From NCBI GenBank assembly GCA_964416175.1, contig CAYQDF010000030.1, forward strand, positions 1 to 32,124: a stretch of 32,124 nucleotides of DNA, written 5' to 3'. This DNA comes from CAYQDF01 sp964416175. GTDB taxonomy: Bacteria; Chloroflexota; Anaerolineae; Anaerolineales; UBA4823. Each line of letters opens with the position of its first letter. Position 1 is the first letter of the stretch. The translations under genes were made by a program, and so were the position numbers. The notes beneath the pieces are model-generated. The model saw only the letters and a program-made list of their open reading frames with translations, ran no database searches and was not told the origin of the DNA. This document shows, one piece after another, positions 13,193 through 21,282 of this stretch.

Positions 13193-15805
13193 TCAGCACT
13201 CACTGTATCCGCAGGCATAACACTTTCGGCAGCCTTCTTCATTAACCAATGCCGCCTGGCCACAATCGGGGCACAGATCTCCGATCAGATATTGCAGCTG
13301 ACCCGAATAAGAGGAAGATACTGGCTTGTAACCATTGTCGCTCAGAGAGAAGCTTTCCATTTCACCATGCCTGGATCCAGAATTCTCCAGATACTCCGCT
13401 ACTGCCTGGGCTACCCCATCCGGAAGGGAGCGGACCCGGTTCGGTCCAAACCCCAACGACCTCCCACCGCCGATCCCAGAGAGCTGCCTCCAGACTTCCT
13501 TCAGTCTTTCCCGGGGCGCGATCGGCGAGGACAGGCGGAGGATGTAGGAGATCAACCGGCCGATAGCCTCCGCCACCGCAGCTGTTTCTGAGCCAGCTTT
13601 GGCCGTGTTGACGAACACCTCGAAGGGTTGATTCCCGCCATTCTCGTTGATGGTCACGAATGTCTTCCCGAGAGGTGTCTCAACGACGATGGTGAATCCT
13701 GCCAGGCGGCGGGGACGTGGCTTTTTCGATTCCTGCCACAAAGGGATCTGCCCTGAGGAGGAAACTGCTTCCTCCCCCGCCTGTACCTTTTCTTTGGCGG
13801 TCGCATGGGTCTCAAGGACGACCTTCTGACGAGAACCTGTCACATACACAGTAATCCCTTTGCACCCGAGCTCCCAGGCCTGCATATAAGCTTTTTCCAC
13901 ATCCTCTACCGTTGCGCCTTCGGGGAAATTAATTGTTTTGGAGAGGCTGTTATCTACGAAAGCCTGCATTGCTGCCTGCATCCGGACATGCTCTTCTGCG
14001 GTGATATCTTGCGAGACGACGAATACCTCCCGGATTTGCTGCGGGAGTGTGAGGACACCTGTATCAAGCCCATCTTCTTCCTGGACAGGCAGGTCCTGGC
14101 AGGATCCACGCTCCAGGACATGATCGATGATAGCCTGCCGCGCTGGTCCATCGATGCCAGCTTTGCTCAGAGCTTTTTCAAATGCCGGACTTGTGTATTG
14201 CAATTGGAGGTCGTTCCCGTTGTCATTGACGTGTCGGATGTAAGCCAGGGCAAACACTGGTTCACAACCATACCCTTCGCATCCTGCAACGGTCGCGATG
14301 GTTCCGGTTGGGGCGATCGTCGTCTGTGCAGCGTTGCGGATTCCATACTTTTTTACCCCATCGACGACCCTTTCCCAGTCCACAGCCGGGCGTCCCCAAT
14401 CACGGTGATAAGGAGTCAGCGGCTGTGGCGGGTTCCATTTCAATTCATTCGGGTCATAGATCGAACCCTGGATTGCCGGGAAAGGACCGCGGGCCTTCGC
14501 GAGATCAATACTTGTCAGCATCGCGTGGTACCGGACGAACTCCATGACCTGGGCGGCAAATTCCTGCCCGGCTGGCGAGCCGTAGCGGATACCGACGTGA
14601 TACATCAGGTCTGCGAGACCCATGATCCCCAGCCCGATCCGGCGATTTCGGAAAGCAGCATCCTTCAGCTGGGGTACAGACGGGACATAAGCGTTAACCT
14701 GTACGACGTTGTCCAGAAACCTGGTCGAAAGTTCCACGCTGGCGCGCAAGCCTTCCCAATCAACCGTCCCTTCCGGCCCCAGGTGCTGCGCCAGGTTGAT
14801 TGAACCCAAGCAGCAATTTTCGTACGGCCCCAACCACTGCTCACCGCAAGGGTTTGTCGCTTCGAGCTCATATTGCTGGGGAACTGGATTGGAGCGGTTG
14901 GCCGCATCGAGGAACAACACCCCTGGTTCCCCGTTGTGATGAGCCTGCTCAACGATCCGCTTGAACAGGTCTCGCGCCCGGACATGTTTGAAAGTACGGA
15001 TGGGTACGCCAGCCCTTTCAGCCTGTTCTAGGGTTCCAGAGAATTTCTTATATTCGGGAGTTGTGACATCTGGAAAACGCAGAGCCCAATCGAGATCATC
15101 CCTGACGGCCTCCATGAACGCATCCGTGATCCCCACCGAGATGTTGAAATTGGTGATTGCATTCTCGTCGGTCTTGCAGGTGATGAACTCTTCAATATCC
15201 GGGTGATCGACGCGCAACACGCCCATGTTAGCACCCCGCCGTGTGCCGCCCTGCGCGATCTCCCCAAACGCCTTGTCGTATACGCGTAAAAAGCCCACCG
15301 GGCCAGTCGCCTGGCCTGCAGAGGATCGGACCAGGTTTCCTTTCGGGCGCAGCCGTGAGAAGGAAAAACCGTTGCCGCCTCCAGTCTGTTGGATCAATGC
15401 CGCATCCCGCAGAGTCTGGAAAATTCCCGCTGAATCGCGGCCCATGTCGTCACTGACCGGCAGGACAAAACACGCCGCGAGTTGCCCCAGAGGTGTTCCG
15501 GCTCCGGTGAAAGTCGGGGAATTCGGAAAGAATCGCCGCGCAGCAAGCAGCTCGTAGAATTTGACGGCGACCTCATCCACGGCCTCTCCCCAGGTTTCTT
15601 CAGCCTTTGCCACGTGATATGCGACTCGCCAGAAGGTGTTTTCGACAGATTCCGCCGGGGTTCCATTCTCATCCCGGCGAGCATACCGACGGAGAAACAC
15701 CTGGCGCGCGTTTTCAGTAAGCTCGATCGGCGGCAATCCTTCGGGAAGGGCTGGTGTTGGCAACAGGCCATGCCGGGGGGTCTCTTCCTTCGTTTCTCTT
15801 AACAT
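13193..15805 (-). CDS. nrdJ: Adenosylcobalamin-dependent (class II) ribonucleotide reductase
   Basis: This is an 870-aa protein. Cys112 (GQLAACFVLPV) and Cys331 in ENCCLGSINL fit the redox pair, and NPCGE (318-322) carries the radical Cys320 with Asn318 and Glu322. The spacing follows Thermotoga NrdJ with an offset of two. A TSCPD-like region (RPRRLAGFTIVVETPLGKTF) comes near residue 700. The C-terminal end has CPDCG and CRKCYACGYSEC, a zinc or thiol-relay tail. It reduces ribonucleotides to deoxyribonucleotides in the cytoplasm, oxygen-independently, with coenzyme B12. The start is the ATG at 15805 with GGAGG 7 nt upstream; the frame is open for 58 more codons, but these overlap nrdR and have no ribosome site. 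It follows nrdR by 85 bp and is likely in one operon with it. I found no cobalamin riboswitch in front. Confidence 0.97.
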   Translation of the reverse strand: MLRETKEETPRHGLLPTPALPEGLPPIELTENARQVFLRRYARRDENGTPAESVENTFWRVAYHVAKAEETWGEAVDEVAVKFYELLAARRFFPNSPTFTGAGTPLGQLAACFVLPVSDDMGRDSAGIFQTLRDAALIQQTGGGNGFSFSRLRPKGNLVRSSAGQATGPVGFLRVYDKAFGEIAQGGTRRGANMGVLRVDHPDIEEFITCKTDENAITNFNISVGITDAFMEAVRDDLDWALRFPDVTTPEYKKFSGTLEQAERAGVPIRTFKHVRARDLFKRIVEQAHHNGEPGVLFLDAANRSNPVPQQYELEATNPCGEQWLGPYENCCLGSINLAQHLGPEGTVDWEGLRASVELSTRFLDNVVQVNAYVPSVPQLKDAAFRNRRIGLGIMGLADLMYHVGIRYGSPAGQEFAAQVMEFVRYHAMLTSIDLAKARGPFPAIQGSIYDPNELKWNPPQPLTPYHRDWGRPAVDWERVVDGVKKYGIRNAAQTTIAPTGTIATVAGCEGYGCEPVFALAYIRHVNDNGNDLQLQYTSPAFEKALSKAGIDGPARQAIIDHVLERGSCQDLPVQEEDGLDTGVLTLPQQIREVFVVSQDITAEEHVRMQAAMQAFVDNSLSKTINFPEGATVEDVEKAYMQAWELGCKGITVYVTGSRQKVVLETHATAKEKVQAGEEAVSSSGQIPLWQESKKPRPRRLAGFTIVVETPLGKTFVTINENGGNQPFEVFVNTAKAGSETAAVAEAIGRLISYILRLSSPIAPRERLKEVWRQLSGIGGGRSLGFGPNRVRSLPDGVAQAVAEYLENSGSRHGEMESFSLSDNGYKPVSSSYSGQLQYLIGDLCPDCGQAALVNEEGCRKCYACGYSEC

Positions 15806-15890
15806 ACCAGTACCTCCATAATTGCTGATCGAATGATTGAAATCGATAACCAGCCGCCCCAGATCGCTCGACAAGGGATCCCTGATGTGG

Positions 15891-16340
15891 TTACGATTCC
15901 AGAAGACGGTCGATTTCTTTCCGGATGGATTGAAGGTCGTCCAGGCCGAGGTACACGATGGCGTACCGGATATACGCAACCTGGTCCAGCTCCTTCAGCC
16001 CAGCGATGACCATATCCCCTACAACCCGGGATGACACCTCAGACTTTCCCATCGCCTGGAGAGCAGATTCAATCTCACCCACCAGGCGCTCGATATCCGC
16101 AGCCGAGACAGGCCGTTTGGCGCAGGAGATGCGGATGCCGCGTATTAATTTATCGCGGTCGAATTCTTCGCGAGTGCCATCTTGTTTTACAATCAGGGGG
16201 GCCGCCAGGACAGCCCTTTCGTACGTACTGAAGCGCTGCCCGCATACCAGACATTCTCGCCTGCGCCGGATACCCCCGCGCGTGTCGTGAGAGGTATCTA
16301 CCACGTGAGTATCATTACTCTGGCAATACGGACACCGCAT
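15891..16340 (-). CDS. nrdR: NrdR, transcriptional repressor of ribonucleotide reductase genes
   Basis: This is a 149-aa protein of exactly the usual family length. The N-terminal zinc ribbon has CPYC (residues 3-6) and CLVCGQRFST (about 31-40). The ATP-cone follows (VIKQDGTREEFDRDKL-like region at about 50-65, then IRGIRISCAKRPVSAADI). NrdR senses ATP/dATP and represses nrd genes from paired boxes. Here it leads the operon with nrdJ and so probably controls itself. GGAG lies 5 nt before the ATG. The upstream region has a LexA box, a palindrome and a 31-bp spaced repeat that could be its own boxes. Confidence 0.97.
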   Translation of the reverse strand: MRCPYCQSNDTHVVDTSHDTRGGIRRRRECLVCGQRFSTYERAVLAAPLIVKQDGTREEFDRDKLIRGIRISCAKRPVSAADIERLVGEIESALQAMGKSEVSSRVVGDMVIAGLKELDQVAYIRYAIVYLGLDDLQSIRKEIDRLLES

Positions 16341-16356
16341 GACGACTCCGGATCCA

Positions 16357-16368
16357 GAACATATGTTC
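16357..16368. promoter_or_regulatory. LexA (SOS) box upstream of nrdR-nrdJ
   Basis: GAACATATGTTC is a perfect 12-bp palindrome and an exact GAAC-N4-GTTC LexA operator, like the one at lexA (2220-2231). It lies 17 nt before the nrdR start codon, downstream of the candidate promoters, where bound LexA could block elongation. It suggests that the dNTP supply rises on DNA damage. Confidence 0.72.
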
Positions 16369-16370
16369 CC

Positions 16371-16415
16371 GCCACATGTGGCAGTATATCACCATTTACC
16401 CCTAATATGTGGCAG
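16371..16415. promoter_or_regulatory. Candidate paired NrdR boxes
   Basis: ATGTGGCAG occurs at 16376-16384 and again at 16407-16415, exactly 31 bp apart, or three helical turns. The first copy is part of a perfect 12-bp palindrome, GCCACATGTGGC (16371-16382). Known NrdR operators are two AT-centred near-palindromes spaced by about three turns, so position and spacing fit, though the sequence agrees only partly with the published consensus and the second copy is a half-site. Confidence 0.45.
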
Positions 16416-16428
16416 AAAACGGGTCAAT

Positions 16429-16457
16429 ATTCTAGCATACTTGCAGACAATATGCAA
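16429..16457 (-). promoter_or_regulatory. Candidate nrdR-nrdJ promoter
   Basis: On the minus strand, TTGCAT (16452-16457), 17 nt, and TAGAAT (16429-16434) with a TGC extension just before it make an extended -10 promoter. A second possible -10, TATACT (16383-16388) preceded by TGA, lies nearer the gene and would start transcription within the palindrome at 16371-16382. An inverted repeat CTTGCA/TGCAAG (16440-16445 and 16453-16458) overlaps the -35. Confidence 0.45.
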
Positions 16458-16506
16458 GCCCGGTAAGGACATTCTAATCTTAAAAAATTCAGCCTGTTAA
16501 AACGAC

Positions 16507-16550
16507 CTCATCCCCTCCCCTGGCGAAGGCAAAGCCGGGGAGGGGATGAG
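16507..16550. terminator. Long perfect hairpin after ftsZ (terminator or REP-like element)
   Basis: The arms 16507-16520 and 16537-16550 are a perfect 14-bp inverted repeat (CTCATCCCCTCCCC and its complement). A bulged T and three more pairs extend the stem. On the minus strand it follows the ftsZ stop by 120 nt and is followed after about 6 nt by TTTT. It probably ends the division operon. Its pyrimidine/purine arms also look like a dispersed palindromic repeat. The rest of 16341-16670 holds the nrdR control sites and a small hairpin (TCTGGAG/CTCCAGA, 16632-16647), with no gene. Confidence 0.55.
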
Positions 16551-16670
16551 CGCCCCCCCGAGCAATCAGGAGGAGTGATCACGACTCTCTAGCATTCACG
16601 GCTCCCAGATATCATCAGCCGCAACTGACTTTCTGGAGGTCTCCAGACTCAACCACATTGCGACGGCAGC

Positions 16671-17810
16671 CTATCGCGCCCTATTCCTCAAGAACGTGGG
16701 GATGTCCAGGTCTTCTGTGTTGAAGGTGCGCGGCTGAAAATCGACCGGCACATTTGCCCCAGTTCTGATTTCGCCGCTCTCTGTTGCCTTGATGGCCGCG
16801 GTATCAGATCGGGCGGCAGGATTCTCGAGAACGCGGCGAGGGATGCCGGTTCTCTCAAACCCGGTTGCGATCACAGTTATCCGCAGCTCGTCGCCCATTT
16901 CCGGATCGATCACAGCACCGAAGATCAAATTGACATCCGGGTGCGCGGTCTCCTTGATGATCGCGGCCGCCTGGTTAACCTCGAACAAGGTCAGGTCAGG
17001 TCCGCCGGTGACGTTGAAGAGGATTCCGCGCGCGCCATCGATCGTGATGTCGAGCAGCTGGGAGGAAATCGCCTTCTCGGCCGCCTCGCGAGCCCGCTCT
17101 TCGCCTTTAGCACTTCCGACAGCCATCAGCGCAGCGCCGCCTTCTGACATGATGGTCCGGACGTCGGCAAAGTCCAGGTTGATCAATCCCGGGACAGTGA
17201 TCAATTCAGAGATCCCCTGGACGCCCTGGCGGAGGACGTCATCCGCCATTCGGAAGGCATCCTGCAGGTTCGCCCGCTTGTCGACGATCTGCAGCAAGCG
17301 GTCGTTCGGGATCACAATCAGGGTATCCGCCTGCTCTTTGAGCCGGGTGATCCCACCTTCAGCCGCCTGGATACGCCGGGAGCCCTCAAAGGAGAAAGGT
17401 CGGGTAACAACCCCGATTGTCAAAGAACCGACTTCTTTCGCGATTTGAGCAACAATCGGGCAGGCTCCCGTTCCGGTGCCACCGCCCATGCCTCCGGTGA
17501 TGAAAACCATGTCAGCGCCTTTGAGGACTTCGTAAATTTCCTCGCTCGACTCTTCAGCGGCTTTGCGTCCTGTGTCGGGATCGCCGCCAGATCCAAGGCC
17601 GCGTGTCAGCTTTTCACCGATCCTGACACGGGTCAGCGCCTTGGAGAGCATCAGCGCCTGTGCATCGGTGTTCACTGCGATAAAATCGACGCCCTGCAAG
17701 CCTTCTTCGATCATGCGGTCGATGGCATTGCAACCGCCGCCTCCAACGCCGACCACCTTGATGTTGGCGAAGGATTCGACCTGGTTGGGCAGGTTGATAT
17801 GTGTGTTCAT
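16671..17810 (-). CDS. ftsZ: FtsZ, tubulin-like division GTPase
   Basis: This is a 379-aa FtsZ. The tubulin signature GGGTGTG is at residues 109-115, following an N-terminal GGGGCNAIDRMI nucleotide loop. The T7 catalytic loop appears as LINLDFADVRTIM. A variable linker leads to the C-terminal peptide DLDIPTFLRNRAR, which binds FtsA and other partners. It polymerises with GTP into the cytoplasmic Z ring. The start is the ATG at 17810 with AAGGAGGAG 6 nt upstream, the strongest ribosome site in the cluster, fitting its high copy need. It is the last gene of the dcw run, 108 bp after ftsA, and a hairpin follows it at 16507-16550. That gap may hold its own promoter, but I see no convincing one. 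Confidence 0.98.
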   Translation of the reverse strand: MNTHINLPNQVESFANIKVVGVGGGGCNAIDRMIEEGLQGVDFIAVNTDAQALMLSKALTRVRIGEKLTRGLGSGGDPDTGRKAAEESSEEIYEVLKGADMVFITGGMGGGTGTGACPIVAQIAKEVGSLTIGVVTRPFSFEGSRRIQAAEGGITRLKEQADTLIVIPNDRLLQIVDKRANLQDAFRMADDVLRQGVQGISELITVPGLINLDFADVRTIMSEGGAALMAVGSAKGEERAREAAEKAISSQLLDITIDGARGILFNVTGGPDLTLFEVNQAAAIIKETAHPDVNLIFGAVIDPEMGDELRITVIATGFERTGIPRRVLENPAARSDTAAIKATESGEIRTGANVPVDFQPRTFNTEDLDIPTFLRNRAR

Positions 17811-17918
17811 AGATTACTCCTCCTTGATAGCATTTTTATTTCCTTCATTCACTACAACCAGTATGTGATCCCTTTCACTGTGTCTTGAATTCATCGCGGT
17901 TCACTTTTGGCATCATGT

Positions 17919-19154
17919 TCACGGCAACAATCGCCGAAGCCAGCTTTTCAGGTTCTCCCAATCTAAGCCACCTCCTTCAATGCGCGGTTTAAATTGACCC
18001 AGATCTGCACCGATCTCGGTCATCAAGAGCGCCCAGCGCAGCAGACCCACGCTGGTAGAAAATGCAGGCGAATACAGCTTGTCGGTCATCCCAACCAGGT
18101 TTTCTGGCTGCGCGACCCGCACAGGGACCCCCAGGACCCGGCTGGCAAGCTGCCGGATGCCCGGCAGCACGCTCGTCCCTCCGGTGAGCACCATGCCGGC
18201 CGGGAGAAGCCCATCGTAGCCTGACCTCTTGATCTCCTGGAGTACAAAGCTGAAGATCTCCTCGACCCGGGCTTCGATTATGTGCGCCAGCTCACGTCGG
18301 CTGATCTGCATGGGGACTTCTTCCCCGAAAGGTCGGATGTGGAATTCCTCGGCCTCTCCGACCTCGGCCTCGATGGCATGTCCGTGCAGTTTCTTGATCT
18401 CTTCAGCCTGGGAAATGGGCAGGCGCAGCCCGTGGGCGATGTCCGAAGTAATGTGATCGCCGCCAACGCCCAGGACCATCGTGTGCCAGACATCTCCCTC
18501 GATATAGATCGCCATGTCTGTCGTCCCGCCCCCCACATCGCAGATCACTGCGCCCATCTCGCGCTCTGTCTCGGAGAGCACGACTTCGGCAGACGCCAGG
18601 GGATTGAGGACAAACTGGCTGACCTCCGCCCCTGCCTGTGCGACGCAGTTCCGTAGATTCTCTACAGTCGAGGCCGCAGCGGTGATGATGTGTGTTTCGA
18701 CCTCCAGGCGATAACCGTGCATTCCAAGCGGCATGCGGATGCCAGCCTGTCCATCTACGGTGAATCCACGCTGGATGATGTGGATCACCTCCCGGTTGTG
18801 CGGGATGGCAACCGCCCGCGCGGCCTCCATCGCCCGGATGATATCGTCTTCGTCGATCGTCCGACCCGAGACACCAACTACCCCCCGGCTGTTGACGGAG
18901 GACACGTGGGACCCGGCCAGGCTGACAAGGGCTGAGGTGATCTCCATCCCGGATGTCCGTTCGGCTTTCTCGATCGAACGCGAGATCGCCTGGGAGACGG
19001 CACGCAGGTCCACCGGGACTCCTTTCCGCATCCCCATCGACGGTTCAATGCCGACGCCCAGGATGCGGAACAATCCTCCCTCTTCCACTCTGGCGACGAG
19101 GGTGCAGATTTTCGTCGTTCCTACATCGATGCCGACGATGACCGGTTCATCCAT
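17919..19154 (-). CDS. ftsA: FtsA, actin-like membrane anchor of the Z ring
   Basis: This is a 411-aa actin-fold protein. IVGIDVGTTKICTLVARV is the phosphate-1 loop, and ICDVGGGTTDMAIY is phosphate-2. The SHS2 (1C) insertion lies between them, with GMRKGVPVDL and IPHNREVIHIIQRGF typical of FtsA. The last helix (LDWENLKSWLRRLLP) is amphipathic and should bind the membrane. It tethers FtsZ to the membrane at division. The ATG at 19154 is preferred; a TTG at 19163 overlaps the ftsQ stop but is only 2 nt from the GGAG site. It begins 5 nt after ftsQ. Confidence 0.97.
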   Translation of the reverse strand: MDEPVIVGIDVGTTKICTLVARVEEGGLFRILGVGIEPSMGMRKGVPVDLRAVSQAISRSIEKAERTSGMEITSALVSLAGSHVSSVNSRGVVGVSGRTIDEDDIIRAMEAARAVAIPHNREVIHIIQRGFTVDGQAGIRMPLGMHGYRLEVETHIITAAASTVENLRNCVAQAGAEVSQFVLNPLASAEVVLSETEREMGAVICDVGGGTTDMAIYIEGDVWHTMVLGVGGDHITSDIAHGLRLPISQAEEIKKLHGHAIEAEVGEAEEFHIRPFGEEVPMQISRRELAHIIEARVEEIFSFVLQEIKRSGYDGLLPAGMVLTGGTSVLPGIRQLASRVLGVPVRVAQPENLVGMTDKLYSPAFSTSVGLLRWALLMTEIGADLGQFKPRIEGGGLDWENLKSWLRRLLP

Positions 19155-19159
19155 CTGTC

Positions 19160-20146
19160 TCAACGCTCCAGTCGATAATACGGCGCGTGAAGATATTCCA
19201 CGCTGACGAATTGCGGTCTGGGGGCCAGCTTCTTCAGCCGCTTGGCAAGGACCCGGTAAACGTTCAATTTTTCGCTCATATCCTGAGTGTCCAGCCCGAA
19301 AAATACCTGCCAGCCATTTGCGTCCTCCCAGCCCAGCCCATGGACCGGATCGAAGATGATAGGGGTGTTTTCGGGCGCCATCTCGGCCATGGCCACCACT
19401 GCCGCCACCAGATCTGCGGGGATTTTCTCGGATCGCGGTAGTGCCGCTGTTCCCTCCTCGTTTGCTGGAGACAGTGTGGGCAGAGTTTCGGCGACAACCC
19501 TCACCACCGGGCCGTTTTCTCCTCGCGGCGGGAAGGTAACGCCTGAGGCGTCAACCCACAAACTGCTCCCGCCTCGATCCCAGGTTAGCACAGGACGCCG
19601 TTCCTGCGCAGCAATCGTGACCTTTGCCGGTATCCCAACTTTAACCGTGACGCTTTCCAGGTCCGGAAAAGCCGCGAGCAGTCCTGCCTCTACCTCTGCA
19701 GGATCAACAAACAGGATCGATTTTGAAAGGATGTCTGCAACGGCGTTGAGGTCTTGCTTGGACAACCGTCTCAGTCCTTCGACCTGGATGTCTGCGACCT
19801 GGAAGATCGGAGAATATAGCAGGTTGTAAAGGGCGAATCCCAGGATGGCGACGAGCATCCCGGATAGTAGCCTCCAGCCTAACGCCAGACTTGGCAAGGC
19901 CGGCAGACGAATTTCTGCGCCTTCGGTGCTCAGCGCGAGATCGTACCGGCGTTTCGTCCCTTTACCTGTCCGGCGCGGTTGAACTGCGGAATAAAATAAA
20001 CCACTTCGCACAGTCACGTTAGGCAGCGTTGTTCTGGTTATGCGCGCCGGCCGCCTGGAGGTTCCAGCTTTTACAGGACGGTGGGTCCGATTCATTCGCC
20101 TTTGGCGGACCAGATCAGATCGGTTGATTCTCTCCGTACCTGGCAT
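19160..20146 (-). CDS. ftsQ: FtsQ/DivIB, divisome protein with POTRA domain
   Basis: This is a 328-aa bitopic membrane protein. Residues 1 to about 90 are a basic cytoplasmic tail, long for the family (RRPARITRTTL region). One membrane segment follows (LLSGMLVAILGFALYNLLY). The POTRA domain starts with IFQVADIQVEGLRRLSKQDL, then the beta-rich FtsQ domain. It works outside the membrane as a scaffold and regulator of FtsW and FtsI. Its ATG shares one base with the ddl stop (TGATG), with GGAG 8 nt upstream, so the two are translationally coupled. Confidence 0.93.
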   Translation of the reverse strand: MPGTERINRSDLVRQRRMNRTHRPVKAGTSRRPARITRTTLPNVTVRSGLFYSAVQPRRTGKGTKRRYDLALSTEGAEIRLPALPSLALGWRLLSGMLVAILGFALYNLLYSPIFQVADIQVEGLRRLSKQDLNAVADILSKSILFVDPAEVEAGLLAAFPDLESVTVKVGIPAKVTIAAQERRPVLTWDRGGSSLWVDASGVTFPPRGENGPVVRVVAETLPTLSPANEEGTAALPRSEKIPADLVAAVVAMAEMAPENTPIIFDPVHGLGWEDANGWQVFFGLDTQDMSEKLNVYRVLAKRLKKLAPRPQFVSVEYLHAPYYRLER

Positions 20147-21282
20147 CAATCCACTCCTCTGCGATAACGCCATTCTGTCCGATCACGCTCCGCTCTTCGC
20201 TCCAATGATAATTCGACAAGCCGATCGACAAGGTCTGGAAAAGACAACCCGCTCGCCGCCCAAAGTTTCGGGTACATGCTGATTTTTGTGAAACCCGGGA
20301 TCGTGTTGATCTCGTTCAGGTACAGATCTCCAGTCTCCCGATCGAGAAGGAAATCAACGCGCGCCATGCCGGAACAATCCACTGCCCGGTATGCCCGCAC
20401 AGCCAGTTCCTGCACTTTATGGGAAGTCTCGGGCAGTAATGGAGCTGGAATGATGAGTTGCGACCGGTCATCGAGATACTTTGCTTCATAAGAGTAGAAG
20501 TCTGCGGAAGGGATGACCTCACCAGGCACCGATGCGATTGGATCATCATTACCCAGCACACTTACTTCGATTTCGCGGGCGTTGATCCCCCTCTCGACCA
20601 GGATCCGCCTGTCGTAGCGGGCGGCTTCCATCAATCCCTCCATAAGATCCGACGAGTTCCAGCATTTCGTGATCCCAACCGATGAACCCAGGTTCGCAGG
20701 CTTTGTGAAGAGGGGATACGGCGCGACAGCTTCAGCCCTGTCCATCACTTCATCCAGCCTGGTCTCGACATCTTTGCGAAGCACAACCAGGGTTTCAACC
20801 TGAGGAATGCCCGCCGCCCGCATCACATCCCTGAAGACGCCCTTATCCATCCCTAACGCTGATCCCAGCACACCGGCGCCGACATACGCGATTTCAACCA
20901 TTTCAAACAGACCCTGGATCGTCCCATCTTCACCGTGACTTCCGTGGAGGACGGGGAATACGACGTCCAGGTCCACAAGTTTCTCGATGCGCTCGCCGAC
21001 TTCTGAACTGGCCAGGCTGTAGAGGCCGCGCCGGGTGGGATCCGGCAAAATTGTCACGGGTCTGACACCCGCATCATCTGGTTTGATCGGCTGAGAGGAC
21101 ATTTTTTCAATCAGGTCTTCTCCCGTGATCCAGTCCCCTTGATGGGTGATGCCGATTTGTGTCACAGCGTACCTCTCCGGGTCCAGTGCAGAGAGGATTG
21201 CACGGGCGGACAGCAGGGAGATTTCATGCTCTCCTGAGCGACCGCCGAAGATGACGCCAATCCTGATCCGGTGACCACTCAT
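20146..21282 (-). CDS. ddl: D-alanine--D-alanine ligase
   Basis: This is a 378-aa ATP-grasp enzyme. FGGRSGEHEISLLSA is the N-terminal Ddl signature, and LHGSHGEDGTIQGLFE the second. KPANLGSSVGITK lies in the ATP-grasp core, and YLNEINTIPGFTKISMYPKL holds the Mg-binding Glu and Asn. It makes the D-Ala-D-Ala dipeptide that MurF adds to the UDP-MurNAc tripeptide. Its ATG overlaps the murB stop by 4 nt (ATGA). A frame extension of seven residues upstream is unlikely, since it lies within murB. Confidence 0.97.
   Translation of the reverse strand: MSGHRIRIGVIFGGRSGEHEISLLSARAILSALDPERYAVTQIGITHQGDWITGEDLIEKMSSQPIKPDDAGVRPVTILPDPTRRGLYSLASSEVGERIEKLVDLDVVFPVLHGSHGEDGTIQGLFEMVEIAYVGAGVLGSALGMDKGVFRDVMRAAGIPQVETLVVLRKDVETRLDEVMDRAEAVAPYPLFTKPANLGSSVGITKCWNSSDLMEGLMEAARYDRRILVERGINAREIEVSVLGNDDPIASVPGEVIPSADFYSYEAKYLDDRSQLIIPAPLLPETSHKVQELAVRAYRAVDCSGMARVDFLLDRETGDLYLNEINTIPGFTKISMYPKLWAASGLSFPDLVDRLVELSLERRAERDRTEWRYRRGVD

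Noticed and set aside
13805..14803. 332-codon open frame on the plus strand
   Set aside because: It lies fully antisense to nrdJ, whose motifs are intact; its translation has no recognisable domain and is rich in Cys, Phe and His in a random way.
15806..15890. Cobalamin riboswitch in front of nrdJ
   Set aside because: Considered because the enzyme needs B12, but the 85-bp gap is too short and I see no B12-box-like sequence there or upstream of nrdR.
15806..15979. 58-codon N-terminal extension of nrdJ
   Set aside because: It overlaps the end of nrdR in another frame, looks like random coding, and GGAGG stands just before the ATG at 15805.
17811..17918. Possible promoter or 15-codon peptide between ftsA and ftsZ
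   Set aside because: No pair of hexamers with good spacing is visible, and the short frame lacks a ribosome site.
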